A stretch of DNA of 64,000 bases from Gammaproteobacteria bacterium UBA2810 (GTDB lineage: Bacteria > Pseudomonadota > Gammaproteobacteria > Enterobacterales > Succinivibrionaceae), in NCBI GenBank assembly GCA_002351705.1, contig DEHC01000006.1, positions 1 through 64,000 of the forward strand. Reading direction: 5' to 3'. Of this stretch, positions 18,336 to 26,926 are shown one piece after another. Both the position numbers and the translations under genes were made by a program. How positions within the stretch are numbered: the first letter of the stretch is position 1; each line of letters starts with the position of its first letter. The notes below the pieces were generated by a model that did no database searches, was not told the origin of the DNA, and was given only the letters and a program-made list of their open reading frames with translations.

Positions 18336-20423
18336 CTAGAACTTGAACTGTCTTACCTGCTGGTCGATCTGCTCGGTAAGGATATTGAGCTCCTTTCCGC
18401 TCTTTTCAATCTTCTTGATCGCCTTTACATTCGAGTCAGAAATAAGCGAGACCTTCTGAATGTCCTGGGCCATCATGTCAGTGGCCTTCTTCTGCTGTGA
18501 GGTTGAATCCACAATCTTGTGGGTGCGCTCGGTTATGTCATCAACCGCAATGCTGATCTCGCTGATGGAATCCTTCGCCTTTCTGCTCTTCTCGCGGGTA
18601 TTCACGATCTCATCGAGGCACACCTTTACGGTCTTCACCGTATTGTTCATCTTGAACTGAAGCTTCTCGACCACATTGGCAACCTCAGTCGTGGCTGAGG
18701 AGGTTTTCTCCGCAAGATTCCTTACCTCATCGGCAACGACCGCAAATCCCCTTCCGTACTGACCGGCTCTCGCGGCCTCGATGGCAGCGTTGAGCGCAAG
18801 GAGGTTGGTCTGATCCGCAACCTCGCTTATCACATTGACGATATTCCTGATGTCATTTCCCATCAGGCTTACGGAATGCACCGCCTCGCTAGCATCAGTA
18901 AGGCGCTCGGAGAGCGAGTTGGTCGCATCGATGTTGTCGTCGATTATCTCGGAACCTGTATCGGTCAGATCATTGACCTTGTTGACCGCATCAAGGGTAA
19001 GATTGGCGTACTGGGCAATCTGCTCCACAGTGCTGGTCATCTCCTCCATGGCCTGGGCGATGCTGGCGGTCTTCTCGTTCTGGGTCTCGATGGCCGAGGT
19101 GGTCTCCTTGGTAATCGCCTCGTTGGCATCGGTCGCTCCCTTGAGCCTCTGCGAGGTCTGGGCCATCTGCGAGAGCACTTCGGAGAACTTGAGCCTCAGC
19201 TTGTTGAGGTCAGTGCAGAGCTTTCCGAACTCGCTCTTTGACGCGTAGTTGAGCTTCGAGGTCATATCGCCCTTGGTCATGCTGGTTATGGACTTCACGA
19301 CATGATGAAGCGGAACCTTTACCAGGGTCGATACCGTGGTGGCGACTACAATAACAAAGATCATCGCGAACACGGCAGCTACAATCATCTGGACAACAGT
19401 GCTCTTCATTGATGAATGGGCAACGTTGATGCAGTCAGTGCGGAGGTTCTCGGCAAGCTTCGCGACAGTCTTGATATCCCTCTCGATCTGGGCGATTGCG
19501 TCCTTGCTGACGCGAGCCTGGTTCTGCGCCTTGACCTGCTCCTTCATGAGATCTAGATGAATGGAGATGACGCCGCCGTCCATAGTGGTGTCCTTGAGGA
19601 AGGGCTCGATGTACGGACCGATGACATTGTCCATGTCAGGGTATTCCTTGTGCATCTCCTCCTGAGCCTCGCGGAAAAGCTTCAAATCCTTCTTATTGGC
19701 CTCGAAAGCCTCCGTTATTTTCTCAGGGCTGGTCTCCTCGAGTGCGGAGGCGGTCCTGGTCTCGAGCTTGTTCTCCGCAGCGGTAAGGCGGCCCATGACG
19801 CTGAGAATATAGTCATCATAGGAAATCTTCTGCCTGAGCTCAATTATGGCATCGCCGAAGACCTTAACGAGTCCTGCGTATGATGCCTTGAGCTTGTTGG
19901 CCTTCTGGGTCTTCTTTAAAAGATCTATATGTCCCTGGGCAATGCCGTCGGTATTGGAAAGGTATCTGTCAGCAGACTTCCTTATGCCGGAAACGGCAAG
20001 CTTGATGCTGGAGAAAGTGCTGTTAAGCTCGTTCTTCTCGCTCTTGGACATGCCGCTGTCCCCAAGCTCAAAGCTCTTGACCTGGTTCTCAAGCTCCTCC
20101 ATGGTCTGCCTGAATGCTTTCCTTCGCTCGTCAAGGACGATTTTGACTTCCAGGGCATTCGATTCCGACTGGCTCAGAAGCTCCTCGTTGAGCGTGCTGT
20201 GCGCGGCATGGATTCTCGCCTCGAGCGACTTGGCGGACATCAGGATCGGATCGGCATTGGTCGTAACCATGGACACGGAGTCAGAGAAACGCCCGATATT
20301 GAGATAGGACTGAACGGCAACGGCGAGCTGGATTACAATAAGAAACAAAAAGCCGCTGACGATAATCCGAATTACCGACACGTCGCTTATAGCTTTCAAT
20401 ACTTTCTTGAAAATTCTTATCAT
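18336..20423 (-). CDS. Methyl-accepting chemotaxis protein
   Basis: This transmembrane chemoreceptor signals to the CheA-CheW array. It has TM1 close to the N-terminus ([18 protein letters not shown]), a mostly helical periplasmic sensor of about 300 residues, TM2 ([19 protein letters not shown]), a HAMP linker ([13 protein letters not shown]) and a long coiled coil. The signalling tip is the highly conserved [20 protein letters not shown] followed by [18 protein letters not shown]. The helical, Cache-less sensor gives no clue to the ligand. There is no C-terminal CheR/CheB-docking pentapeptide, and the protein ends in RQFKF. I prefer the ATG at 20423 (MIRIFKK), because the upstream ATG at 20453 has its AAGG site too close. 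No che genes are adjacent. Confidence 0.93.
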   Translation of the reverse strand: MIRIFKKVLKAISDVSVIRIIVSGFLFLIVIQLAVAVQSYLNIGRFSDSVSMVTTNADPILMSAKSLEARIHAAHSTLNEELLSQSESNALEVKIVLDERRKAFRQTMEELENQVKSFELGDSGMSKSEKNELNSTFSSIKLAVSGIRKSADRYLSNTDGIAQGHIDLLKKTQKANKLKASYAGLVKVFGDAIIELRQKISYDDYILSVMGRLTAAENKLETRTASALEETSPEKITEAFEANKKDLKLFREAQEEMHKEYPDMDNVIGPYIEPFLKDTTMDGGVISIHLDLMKEQVKAQNQARVSKDAIAQIERDIKTVAKLAENLRTDCINVAHSSMKSTVVQMIVAAVFAMIFVIVVATTVSTLVKVPLHHVVKSITSMTKGDMTSKLNYASKSEFGKLCTDLNKLRLKFSEVLSQMAQTSQRLKGATDANEAITKETTSAIETQNEKTASIAQAMEEMTSTVEQIAQYANLTLDAVNKVNDLTDTGSEIIDDNIDATNSLSERLTDASEAVHSVSLMGNDIRNIVNVISEVADQTNLLALNAAIEAARAGQYGRGFAVVADEVRNLAEKTSSATTEVANVVEKLQFKMNNTVKTVKVCLDEIVNTREKSRKAKDSISEISIAVDDITERTHKIVDSTSQQKKATDMMAQDIQKVSLISDSNVKAIKKIEKSGKELNILTEQIDQQVRQFKF

Positions 20424-20814
20424 AAACCCTGAAGCTCTCTCTCTTCCTGTCATGCCTTAACAAGGCAAGCTGCTGAGTCCGTGTGAGGCCTCATGACCTG
20501 TCCCGGGGCTGCACGGGCTGAACGAGACAGGGCAGCATGCCGGAAGCACAGGTCATGCCATGGACTTATCGCATGATTATATTGATATCCGGCCCTAAAA
20601 TCACCCTTTGGGGTGGGGTTTTGTACCCGATTTTGTGATCTCGCGAATAAATAGCCGGAATGCATGCAGGTAAGGATGAAAGGTTCTGTGACCGATGATT
20701 CAAGCAAGACGCCGGCGGAAGCAGTACGGCAATGCCGGATATGGGCCGGTGCCCGGAAGACTTCCTGGAGTGCGGTTTGGCGGAAACGCGGGGCTCAGGC
20801 CATGATGCGGCAGG
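20424..20814. other. Intergenic region between dihydroorotase and chemoreceptor genes
   Basis: About 390 bases without a convincing gene. On the minus strand it contains a TATAAT hexamer (20578-20583) without a good -35, and upstream of it a small hairpin CACCC/GGGTG with a CAAA loop followed by ATTTT, which could be a weak attenuator for the chemoreceptor. Short open frames in both strands lack ribosome sites and recognisable composition. Confidence 0.4.
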
Positions 20815-20845
20815 AAAAAACATCCCCTGCTGCCTGCGCAGCAGG
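20815..20845 (-). terminator. Terminator of the dihydroorotase gene
   Basis: On the minus strand CCTGCTG pairs with CAGCAGG around a 6-base loop, then GGATG and six T residues. It lies about 20 bases past the stop. Confidence 0.7.
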
Positions 20846-20865
20846 ACTTCAGGGGCCGCGTCTGA

Positions 20866-22209
20866 TCAGCGGTCAAAGGCGAGCTGCTGCCCCCTTGAGC
20901 AGTCATTAATCTTCCCGTTCTCATAGACAACGTTTCCGTTGACCATTGTCATCAGCACTCTGCCCCTTATGCTTCTTCCGGCAAGAGGTGACCAGCCGCA
21001 CAGGCTCAGTATGCTGCTTTCTGAAGGCACCGTGAGCTCATCTGCAGAGAAGGCGGTGAGATCGGCAAAATAGCCCTCCCTGATGAACCCTCTGTCCCGG
21101 ATCTGGTAGCGCACTGCCGGATTATGCGCGGCAGCCATTGCAATTGTCTCAAGCGAAATCCTCCCCTCATTGTAAAACTCAAGGAGGAGGGGCAGGGTAA
21201 ACTGAATCATCGGAATCCCGGAAGGGCAGGAGAAATAGGGCTTTTCCTTCTCAGCGGCCGCATGGGGTGCGTGATCAGTCGCTATGAGACTGATTGTCCC
21301 GTCGGCGAGGCCTCTGAAGAGCGCGTCTCGATCCTCTCTTCCCTTGACTGCCGGGTTGCACTTGATGTAGCGGCCGAGCTTCTCATAATCGTCGGAGGTG
21401 AAGGTAAGGTGAGGCATGCAGACCTCCGCGGTTATCCTTCTCTCCTCAAGGGGACCTCTGCTCACTTTCCTGAGAAGCTCCGTCTCCTCCCTGGTCGAGA
21501 GGTGGAATATATGGAGATTCGCTCCGGTCTTCTGCGCAAGCTCAATCGCGAGTGAGGATGACTTGAGGCAGGCCTCGGCAGATCTGATTTCAGGATGGAC
21601 TGAAAACGGAGGGTTATCGCCGTACTTATCCTTTATTTCTGCAGTATTCCGGTCGATTACGCCCATATCCTCGCAGTGCGTCGCGATAATCACCGGTGAG
21701 TATCTGAAAATCTGCTCGAGGGTCTCGGGGGAGTCTACCAGCATGTTGCCGGTGGAGGAACCCATGAACACCTTGACACCGGCTGTTTTCCTCGGATCGA
21801 GCCTCTTGATTTCCTCTATGTTGGTATTGGTGGCACCGAGGAAAAATCCGTAATTGACGAGCGAGTCCCTCGCTGCCTTGCGAAGCTTCTCGTCAAGGAG
21901 CTCCGAGGTCACGGTCTGCGGTCTGGTGTTGGGCATGTCCATAAATGATGTTGTACCGCCTGCTGCCGCCGCGCGTGACTCGCTTTCTATCGTGGCCTTC
22001 TCCGGAAATCCCGGATCACGGAAATGAACCTGATCATCGATAATCCCCGGCATCAGGAAATTCCCTGCAAGGTCAATGATAATGTCTCCCGATCCGGCGG
22101 ATATGCTGCCGGAAATCCTGCTGATCCTGCCGTTCTCAATCAGCAGATCCGAAATGAATATCCGACCCTCATTGACTATTGTGGCATTTTTAATGACTGT
22201 TCTGGACAT
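20866..22209 (-). CDS. pyrC: Dihydroorotase, class I type
   Basis: Dihydroorotase interconverts carbamoyl aspartate and dihydroorotate in pyrimidine synthesis. The 447-residue amidohydrolase is of the class I type rather than the roughly 350-residue class II enzyme encoded by E. coli pyrC. Visible metal-site motifs are VHFRDPG (His62), the lysine in VKVFMGSSTGNM, ATHCED, IFHLST and ATDHAPH. The residue at the first metal-binding His of the usual HVH is Gln60 (DDQVHF). I recall the same DDQVHFR wording and the KNATIVNEGR start from Bacteroidota dihydroorotases, so transfer is possible. The start is set at 22209, after the terminator of the upstream chemoreceptor gene. A longer frame to 22248 would include that terminator. 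It is flanked by two chemoreceptors with no pyrimidine neighbours. Confidence 0.88.
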   Translation of the reverse strand: MSRTVIKNATIVNEGRIFISDLLIENGRISRISGSISAGSGDIIIDLAGNFLMPGIIDDQVHFRDPGFPEKATIESESRAAAAGGTTSFMDMPNTRPQTVTSELLDEKLRKAARDSLVNYGFFLGATNTNIEEIKRLDPRKTAGVKVFMGSSTGNMLVDSPETLEQIFRYSPVIIATHCEDMGVIDRNTAEIKDKYGDNPPFSVHPEIRSAEACLKSSSLAIELAQKTGANLHIFHLSTREETELLRKVSRGPLEERRITAEVCMPHLTFTSDDYEKLGRYIKCNPAVKGREDRDALFRGLADGTISLIATDHAPHAAAEKEKPYFSCPSGIPMIQFTLPLLLEFYNEGRISLETIAMAAAHNPAVRYQIRDRGFIREGYFADLTAFSADELTVPSESSILSLCGWSPLAGRSIRGRVLMTMVNGNVVYENGKINDCSRGQQLAFDR

Positions 22210-22219
22210 ATGGGATCCG

Positions 22220-22244
22220 AAAAAATCCCGGCCTGAGGCCGGGA
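22220..22244 (-). terminator. Terminator of the second chemoreceptor gene
   Basis: On the minus strand a perfect 8-bp stem TCCCGGCC/GGCCGGGA with a 3-base loop is followed by TTTTTT, 7 bases after the chemoreceptor stop. Confidence 0.92.
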
Positions 22245-22250
22245 CCATGG

Positions 22251-24323
22251 TTAGAACTTGAAGCCCTTGAGGAGCTCATCCTGCCGTACGGCCATCTGCT
22301 CGAGCTTGCCGCAGGTATCCGAGATCTTGCTTATCTCCGAGTTGTTCTCGTTCGAAAGCGAGGAGATCCTGTTGATATTGCCGACAATGTTCTCTGAGGT
22401 CTTCTTCTGCTCGTCAGCGGCATGGGCAACCTGGCTTGACATGTTGCTGATGCGGATGAGGACAGCCTGCATCTCCTCAATCGCGCCGTTGGCGTCAGAG
22501 CTCTGCTGTACAGATGCCTCCATCGCCGCGCTGCATTCCTTGACCGTATCGACCGTCTGGTTGATGAACACCATCAGCTCGCTGATGATGGCGCTTACAT
22601 CCTTCGTTGACTTCGCGGTCTGGTCCGCAAGCGTCCTCACCTCATCGGCGACAACTGCGAAGCCCCTGCCGTGCTCGCCTGCGCGCGCCGCCTCGATAGC
22701 CGCATTGAGCGCAAGCAGGCTGGTCTGGTCAGCAACCCCCTTGATGACGCCGATTATGTGGTCGATGTTCTCGCCCATGTCGGAGAGGTGCTTGATTGCC
22801 TCGGATGTCTTGGTGAGCTTGTTCGAGAGGTCATGTATGGTGGAGATATTCTTGGACATCTCCACGCGGCTGTCCTCGGCAGCCTTTTCGATGCCGATTA
22901 CTTCCTGAAGGGCGCCGTTTGCGGACTCGGAGACAGCTACGACGGAGCTGTCCATTTCGGTCATCGCGGAGGCAACCGAGTTTGTCTCGTTCTGCTGCTC
23001 CTGAATGGATGCGGACGCTGCCTCGACGGAGTCCCTGTTCTGGTGGGCGGTGTCCCTCAGGGAGTCTGAAGCGGCGTTCATCTCCTTGAGTGCGGAAACC
23101 AGCGTGTCTCTCAGTGAGTTGAGCTGCTTTGCTATAACGCCGAACTCGTTCTTGGCAGTATAGGGTATGGGCTTCGAGAGATCTCCCTTTGACATCCTGC
23201 CCATGCCGCGGGTTATCACATCAAGCGGCACCCTTATAATCCTGCCGATGGCAGCTGCAATCAGCACGCCGATGAGAATACCGATTGTGGTTCCCACCAC
23301 AAGGGTGAGCACCAGGTGCATCATTGTCACATTGCTGCTTGCAACCGAGTTCTTCATCCTGGTGTCGGCAGCACTCTGGATTACCGTCAGCTTTTCGCGG
23401 ATCTGGGAGATAATCTTGTTGGCCTGGCCGGCAATGTCAAAGAGGTGCTCCTGATCCTGGAAAATCCTCATTCTCTTGGCGAGTATTCCCTTGTCGCTTG
23501 CGGTATTGATCTCGAAATCCTCGATATAGTAGCCGATGGTCTCCTTGAGGCCGGGCTGCGCGTTTGTGACATCCTTGAATGCCTTCTGGAAGACAGGAAG
23601 CAGCTTTTTGTTGCTCTCGAGAAGCTTTTTGATCTCTGCGGAATTCTCGGCCTTGAGTGCGTTGCCGGTGTTTATCTCAATCGGGCCCTCAGCCGCGACC
23701 AGGGAGCGCGACATAATCTTGACGAAATCATCCTCGGTGGTTACTTCAAGCTTTGCGAGCTCGCCGCCGAACAGCCGGAGGAGGCTCTCGAAGGAGCTGG
23801 TCCACTTGCCGAGTGACTTCTTCTCGTTCATGAGGCGGAGCGCAACATCGCCCATCTCGCTTCCCGAGGCTCCCTCGGTCTTAGACTGGTACTCCTTTGT
23901 GAGCTTTACTACCTGATCAACGTCGTCCACGAACTCGGTATTCTTACCGCTGCTCATGCTGGTCAGCCTGTTAAGCGCATTCTTGTAAAGGTTCTGGGCG
24001 GTCCTGAGCTCCGCAAGCCTCTGTGGCATTTTTGAGAGATCATGCTCGTTAAGGACAAGCTCCAGGGCATTGTGGGCGGAGAGAATGGTCTTTTCCATCT
24101 CATCAGCCTGCTTCACAAGCGGCTCGGCCTCCTCCGTTATCTCCGTGAAGGAGTTCTGGAAATTGGCAAGGCTGAAGTAGGTTACTATGCTTATGCAGAG
24201 GAGTACTGCGAGGATAAGCGCGTATCCGATATTTACTATTTTTATTATTGAAATTCCGTTAAAGAGCCTAATCAGGAAAAACTGCCTTTCCTGGTTTCCC
24301 CCGTTCTTTGCGGCATCAGACAT
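22251..24323 (-). CDS. Methyl-accepting chemotaxis protein (paralogue)
   Basis: The second chemoreceptor has 690 residues and the same architecture as its neighbour: TM1 ([19 protein letters not shown]), a helical periplasmic sensor of about 280 residues, TM2 ([21 protein letters not shown]), HAMP ([14 protein letters not shown]) and a signalling hairpin with [20 protein letters not shown] and [18 protein letters not shown]. It also ends in Phe-Lys-Phe without a docking pentapeptide. The sensor domains of the two proteins are only loosely similar, so they probably read different signals. The ATG has a strong AGGGGAAG ribosome site. A candidate flagellar-sigma promoter lies about 160 bases upstream. 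Confidence 0.94.
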   Translation of the reverse strand: MSDAAKNGGNQERQFFLIRLFNGISIIKIVNIGYALILAVLLCISIVTYFSLANFQNSFTEITEEAEPLVKQADEMEKTILSAHNALELVLNEHDLSKMPQRLAELRTAQNLYKNALNRLTSMSSGKNTEFVDDVDQVVKLTKEYQSKTEGASGSEMGDVALRLMNEKKSLGKWTSSFESLLRLFGGELAKLEVTTEDDFVKIMSRSLVAAEGPIEINTGNALKAENSAEIKKLLESNKKLLPVFQKAFKDVTNAQPGLKETIGYYIEDFEINTASDKGILAKRMRIFQDQEHLFDIAGQANKIISQIREKLTVIQSAADTRMKNSVASSNVTMMHLVLTLVVGTTIGILIGVLIAAAIGRIIRVPLDVITRGMGRMSKGDLSKPIPYTAKNEFGVIAKQLNSLRDTLVSALKEMNAASDSLRDTAHQNRDSVEAASASIQEQQNETNSVASAMTEMDSSVVAVSESANGALQEVIGIEKAAEDSRVEMSKNISTIHDLSNKLTKTSEAIKHLSDMGENIDHIIGVIKGVADQTSLLALNAAIEAARAGEHGRGFAVVADEVRTLADQTAKSTKDVSAIISELMVFINQTVDTVKECSAAMEASVQQSSDANGAIEEMQAVLIRISNMSSQVAHAADEQKKTSENIVGNINRISSLSNENNSEISKISDTCGKLEQMAVRQDELLKGFKF

Positions 24324-24753
24324 CTTGCTCTTCCCCTTATGATTTCCTTAATTCTGCCACTGCGGCCGGATCGCATATCCCTGCCTGCAGCCTGTCAATA
24401 AGCGGCGCGGGCCGCAGGTAGGACTCCTGCGTGATTCCGCCTGATGATCTGACAGAAACAGAAATATAGAACCGTCTGTTATTATCGGTTATGCGAAAAT
24501 AAATTAATGTGCCGCGGGCGGCAATTTTTCTTAAATTTTACTGCAGGAATAAAGTTTAATGCATCAACCGGCAGCACTCCACTGAGTGCAATATTTTCGC
24601 CCTGCATGTTTTTTGTCCGGAAATACGTTTATAATCCTGAATGCGGATCACGGATCATACGGTTCCGCGGCGGAATGCGGCTAATTTGTCCGGCAGTATC
24701 CGCAAAGCGCTCCGTATCCCGCTTTATTGCTCTAAGTGACAGGAGAATTTCAA
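24324..24753. other. Divergent intergenic region between chemoreceptor and hinT
   Basis: About 430 bases without a gene, holding the upstream regions of the minus-strand chemoreceptor and plus-strand hinT. A possible sigma-28 site serves the former. A TATAAT on the plus strand (24630-24635) could be the -10 for hinT but lacks a good -35. AT-rich around 24480-24640. Confidence 0.45.
24482..24507 (-). promoter_or_regulatory. Candidate sigma-28 (FliA) promoter of the second chemoreceptor
   Basis: On the minus strand ACCGATAA (24482-24489) matches seven of eight bases of the sigma-28 -10 GCCGATAA. TTAATTTA (24500-24507), 10 bases upstream, matches five of eight of TAAAGTTT. Spacing is one base short of the usual 11 and the leader would be long, so the call is tentative. 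Confidence 0.33.
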
Positions 24754-25116
24754 ATGGCCGAAGAGACAGTATTCACGAAGATTATCACCGGAAAGATTCC
24801 CTCGAAGCTTCTTTATCATGACGATCTCGTTTCCGCCTTCAGGGACATCAGCCCAAAGGCGCCGGTGCATATCCTGATTGTCCCGAACAAGCCTATCCCC
24901 TCGGTCAACGATGTGGCTCCCGAGGACGAGCCTGCCATCGGCAGGATGTTTTCCGTCGCAAGGAAGCTTGCCGCAGATGAGGGCATTGCCGCAGACGGCT
25001 ACAGGCTCATCGTCAACGTCGGCAAAAACGGCGGGCAGGAGGTTCCTCACCTCCATATGCACCTTCTCGGCGGGCAGGTCATGGGAGCACTCGGTTTCAG
25101 GGGGAATGGTGAATAA
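24754..25116 (+). CDS. hinT: HIT family purine nucleoside phosphoramidase HinT
   Basis: HinT hydrolyses adenosine 5'-phosphoramidates and related adducts. The 120-residue protein matches E. coli HinT throughout, starting [17 protein letters not shown], with [16 protein letters not shown] and the histidine-triad motif HLHMHLLGG near residue 100. The start at 24754 is preceded by an AGGAG site and matches the family. An upstream in-frame codon adds six residues without support. It is the first gene of a probable three-gene unit with two envelope lipoprotein genes, the order seen in E. coli (hinT-ycfL-lpoB). Confidence 0.95.
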   Translation: MAEETVFTKIITGKIPSKLLYHDDLVSAFRDISPKAPVHILIVPNKPIPSVNDVAPEDEPAIGRMFSVARKLAADEGIAADGYRLIVNVGKNGGQEVPHLHMHLLGGQVMGALGFRGNGE

Positions 25117-25984
25117 GATTCATTGCGGGCTTATAGCAGCAGCCTCTGCGGCAGTGCTGTTTCTGGACGGATGCTCCACGCTTTCAGCCATTTTCCCCAG
25201 GAGGCGCGATCCGGGGGCCCTGGAGATCGTAAGCCTCAGCGAGCCAGCGGCAAAGAACACCGTTGACAGGCAGTCAGCAGGGTCAGGTGCGGCTTCCGCC
25301 GGAAATACGTCCGGAAAGACACAGGCCTCCTCGGGGAAGGCCTCGGCTGCTGATGACATTCCTCTTTACGGAAGCAGCGGCACTCTGCCTGCGGCAGGTC
25401 CGGAACCGGCGGCTGAATCATCAGGCGGCATCGAGATCATAGACTCGCATGAGAGCCAGGTTTCTTCGGCAGCCCCCCTGCCGGCTGAAACAGTGAAAAC
25501 GGAGCAGAAGCCGGCAGCCGCTGCTCCTGCCGGAAAGACTCAGTCTCCCGCACCGGCAGCTGAAAATTACGGGGAGGATTCAAAGCTTCTCCGGGCATCG
25601 TCAATCCTGGTCAAAAAGGGAATCAGCACCGCCGGATCAGGCTCGATCTATATCGAGAGGATAGCGGTCGACCCTCCTTACAAGCATGATACCAGGGCCC
25701 TTACTGCTGCCGTCGAGAAGCAGATCCGTGACTCCGGGAAGTTCACGCTGGCTGACAGCAGGGCAGTCTCCAATATCAGGGGCTCGCTTGAGTATCAGAA
25801 CGTATCGGGCGGCAACTGGGCGAGCCTCATAAAGCTAGCGAAGTCCCAGAATATCGACAAGGCCTTCTACGGGGCCATGGGCTCCACTGGAGACTCCCTT
25901 TATCTTGACTATTCAATAATAGACGTGAAGTCCGGCGCCATCCTCTGGGAGGACACCGTTCACGTGGACGGAGCCGCGCGCTGA
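25106..25984 (+). CDS. lpoB: LpoB-like lipoprotein (penicillin-binding protein activator candidate)
   Basis: The 292-residue lipoprotein has lipobox LDGC (Cys23), then about 130 residues rich in Ala, Pro, Ser and Glu that should be an extended linker, then a folded C-terminal domain from about residue 170. That domain ([64 protein letters not shown]) follows the pattern of LpoB, the outer-membrane lipoprotein that reaches through peptidoglycan to activate PBP1B. The position next to hinT supports this. The linker is longer than I expect for E. coli LpoB. The ATG overlaps the end of hinT by 11 bases. The family call is moderate because sequence conservation in LpoB is low. Confidence 0.62.
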   Translation: MVNKIHCGLIAAASAAVLFLDGCSTLSAIFPRRRDPGALEIVSLSEPAAKNTVDRQSAGSGAASAGNTSGKTQASSGKASAADDIPLYGSSGTLPAAGPEPAAESSGGIEIIDSHESQVSSAAPLPAETVKTEQKPAAAAPAGKTQSPAPAAENYGEDSKLLRASSILVKKGISTAGSGSIYIERIAVDPPYKHDTRALTAAVEKQIRDSGKFTLADSRAVSNIRGSLEYQNVSGGNWASLIKLAKSQNIDKAFYGAMGSTGDSLYLDYSIIDVKSGAILWEDTVHVDGAAR

Positions 25985-25985
25985 T

Positions 25986-26852
25986 TTGAAGTTAGGCATA
26001 TTTCGTTCCGGCGGGCGCATGCCCGCCGTTTTTCTCGCTGTCCTGCTCTCCTCGTCCCTTCTCTCGGGCTGCCTGGTCAGGTTCATGTACGACTGGCTCG
26101 ACGTCTATGCTGCATGGAAGATTGACGACTACTTCGACATAACAAGGAGCCAGAAGAGCTCCCTGTACTCGGAGCTCGACACCATAATTGCCTGGCACAG
26201 GAAAAGCGAGCTGTCGAAGTACTCGGCATTTCTCAGGGAAATCTCAGCCGCGGCAGAGAAGCCTCTCTCCGAGGCGCAGGTGGGGGATTTCCTGGATCGG
26301 GCGTACGGGATGTCAAGGGTTCTCCTGCAGCATTCGGCCCCGTCGATGAACCGTCTCGCGGCCGAGCTTACCGATGATCAGATCGCATCCTATGTGCTCG
26401 ACCGGACCAGGCACCAGCAGAACGACCGCAAGGACTTCATGCAGGACAGCGGGGTCAAGGCCCACAGGAAATTCAAGAAGCAGCTTGTCTCCTCGCTGGA
26501 GTATACGCTCGGCGGCATCGAGCCGTCGCAGCAGTACTATGTAGACACGCTGGCCGGCTGGTACGTGATTATCTATCCGAAATGGCTCGAGTATGAGGAG
26601 CTCTGGGTGAACGAGCTGGCGAGGACCTTCAGGGAGCGCGGCACTCCGGCTTTCGAGAAGGATATCATCCTCCTTTTCCTGAACGCTCCGGAACTCGGCG
26701 GCGGAAAGTACTCCGGGTTCATCCGGATGTATAATGACAAGCTTGTGAGATGGATCTCGGATTTTTCCGCGCGTCTCACGCCGGAGCAGCGAGAGCATTT
26801 CAGGGAAAGGCTTGATGATCTGGCCGACGAGCTTGATTCGATCGGGCGCTAG
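25986..26852 (+). CDS. DUF6279 family lipoprotein
   Basis: The 288-residue lipoprotein has lipobox LSGC (Cys29), followed at once by RFMYDWLDVYAAWKIDDYFD, a wording I associate with the DUF6279 family of gammaproteobacterial lipoproteins of unknown function. The rest is largely alpha-helical with many charged residues (AWHRKSELSKYSAFL, DRKDFMQDSG). A TTG at 25986 gives a signal peptide with the normal basic N-terminus. The internal ATG at 26019 would give an uncharged one and lies in the loop of a strong hairpin, so TTG is preferred. It directly follows the LpoB-like gene, making an envelope lipoprotein pair. Confidence 0.72.
   Translation: MKLGIFRSGGRMPAVFLAVLLSSSLLSGCLVRFMYDWLDVYAAWKIDDYFDITRSQKSSLYSELDTIIAWHRKSELSKYSAFLREISAAAEKPLSEAQVGDFLDRAYGMSRVLLQHSAPSMNRLAAELTDDQIASYVLDRTRHQQNDRKDFMQDSGVKAHRKFKKQLVSSLEYTLGGIEPSQQYYVDTLAGWYVIIYPKWLEYEELWVNELARTFRERGTPAFEKDIILLFLNAPELGGGKYSGFIRMYNDKLVRWISDFSARLTPEQREHFRERLDDLADELDSIGR
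26010..26033 (+). terminator. Terminator-like hairpin inside the DUF6279 coding start
   Basis: A perfect 7-bp stem GGCGGGC/GCCCGCC with a GCAT loop is followed by G and five T residues. It lies 25-48 bases into the coding frame and would terminate or slow transcription unless translated through. Confidence 0.55.
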
Positions 26853-26926
26853 GCTCCGTTTTTTTCAGTCCAGCCGGTCCCGGCACCAGCACGGGATCGG
26901 AAATATACAAAGGGTTTGGCAATCAC

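Noticed and set aside
20566..20909. Short open frames on both strands in the gap between dihydroorotase and the chemoreceptor.
   Set aside because: No ribosome site, composition unlike neighbours (Arg/Pro/Ser-rich) and overlap with the dihydroorotase terminator.
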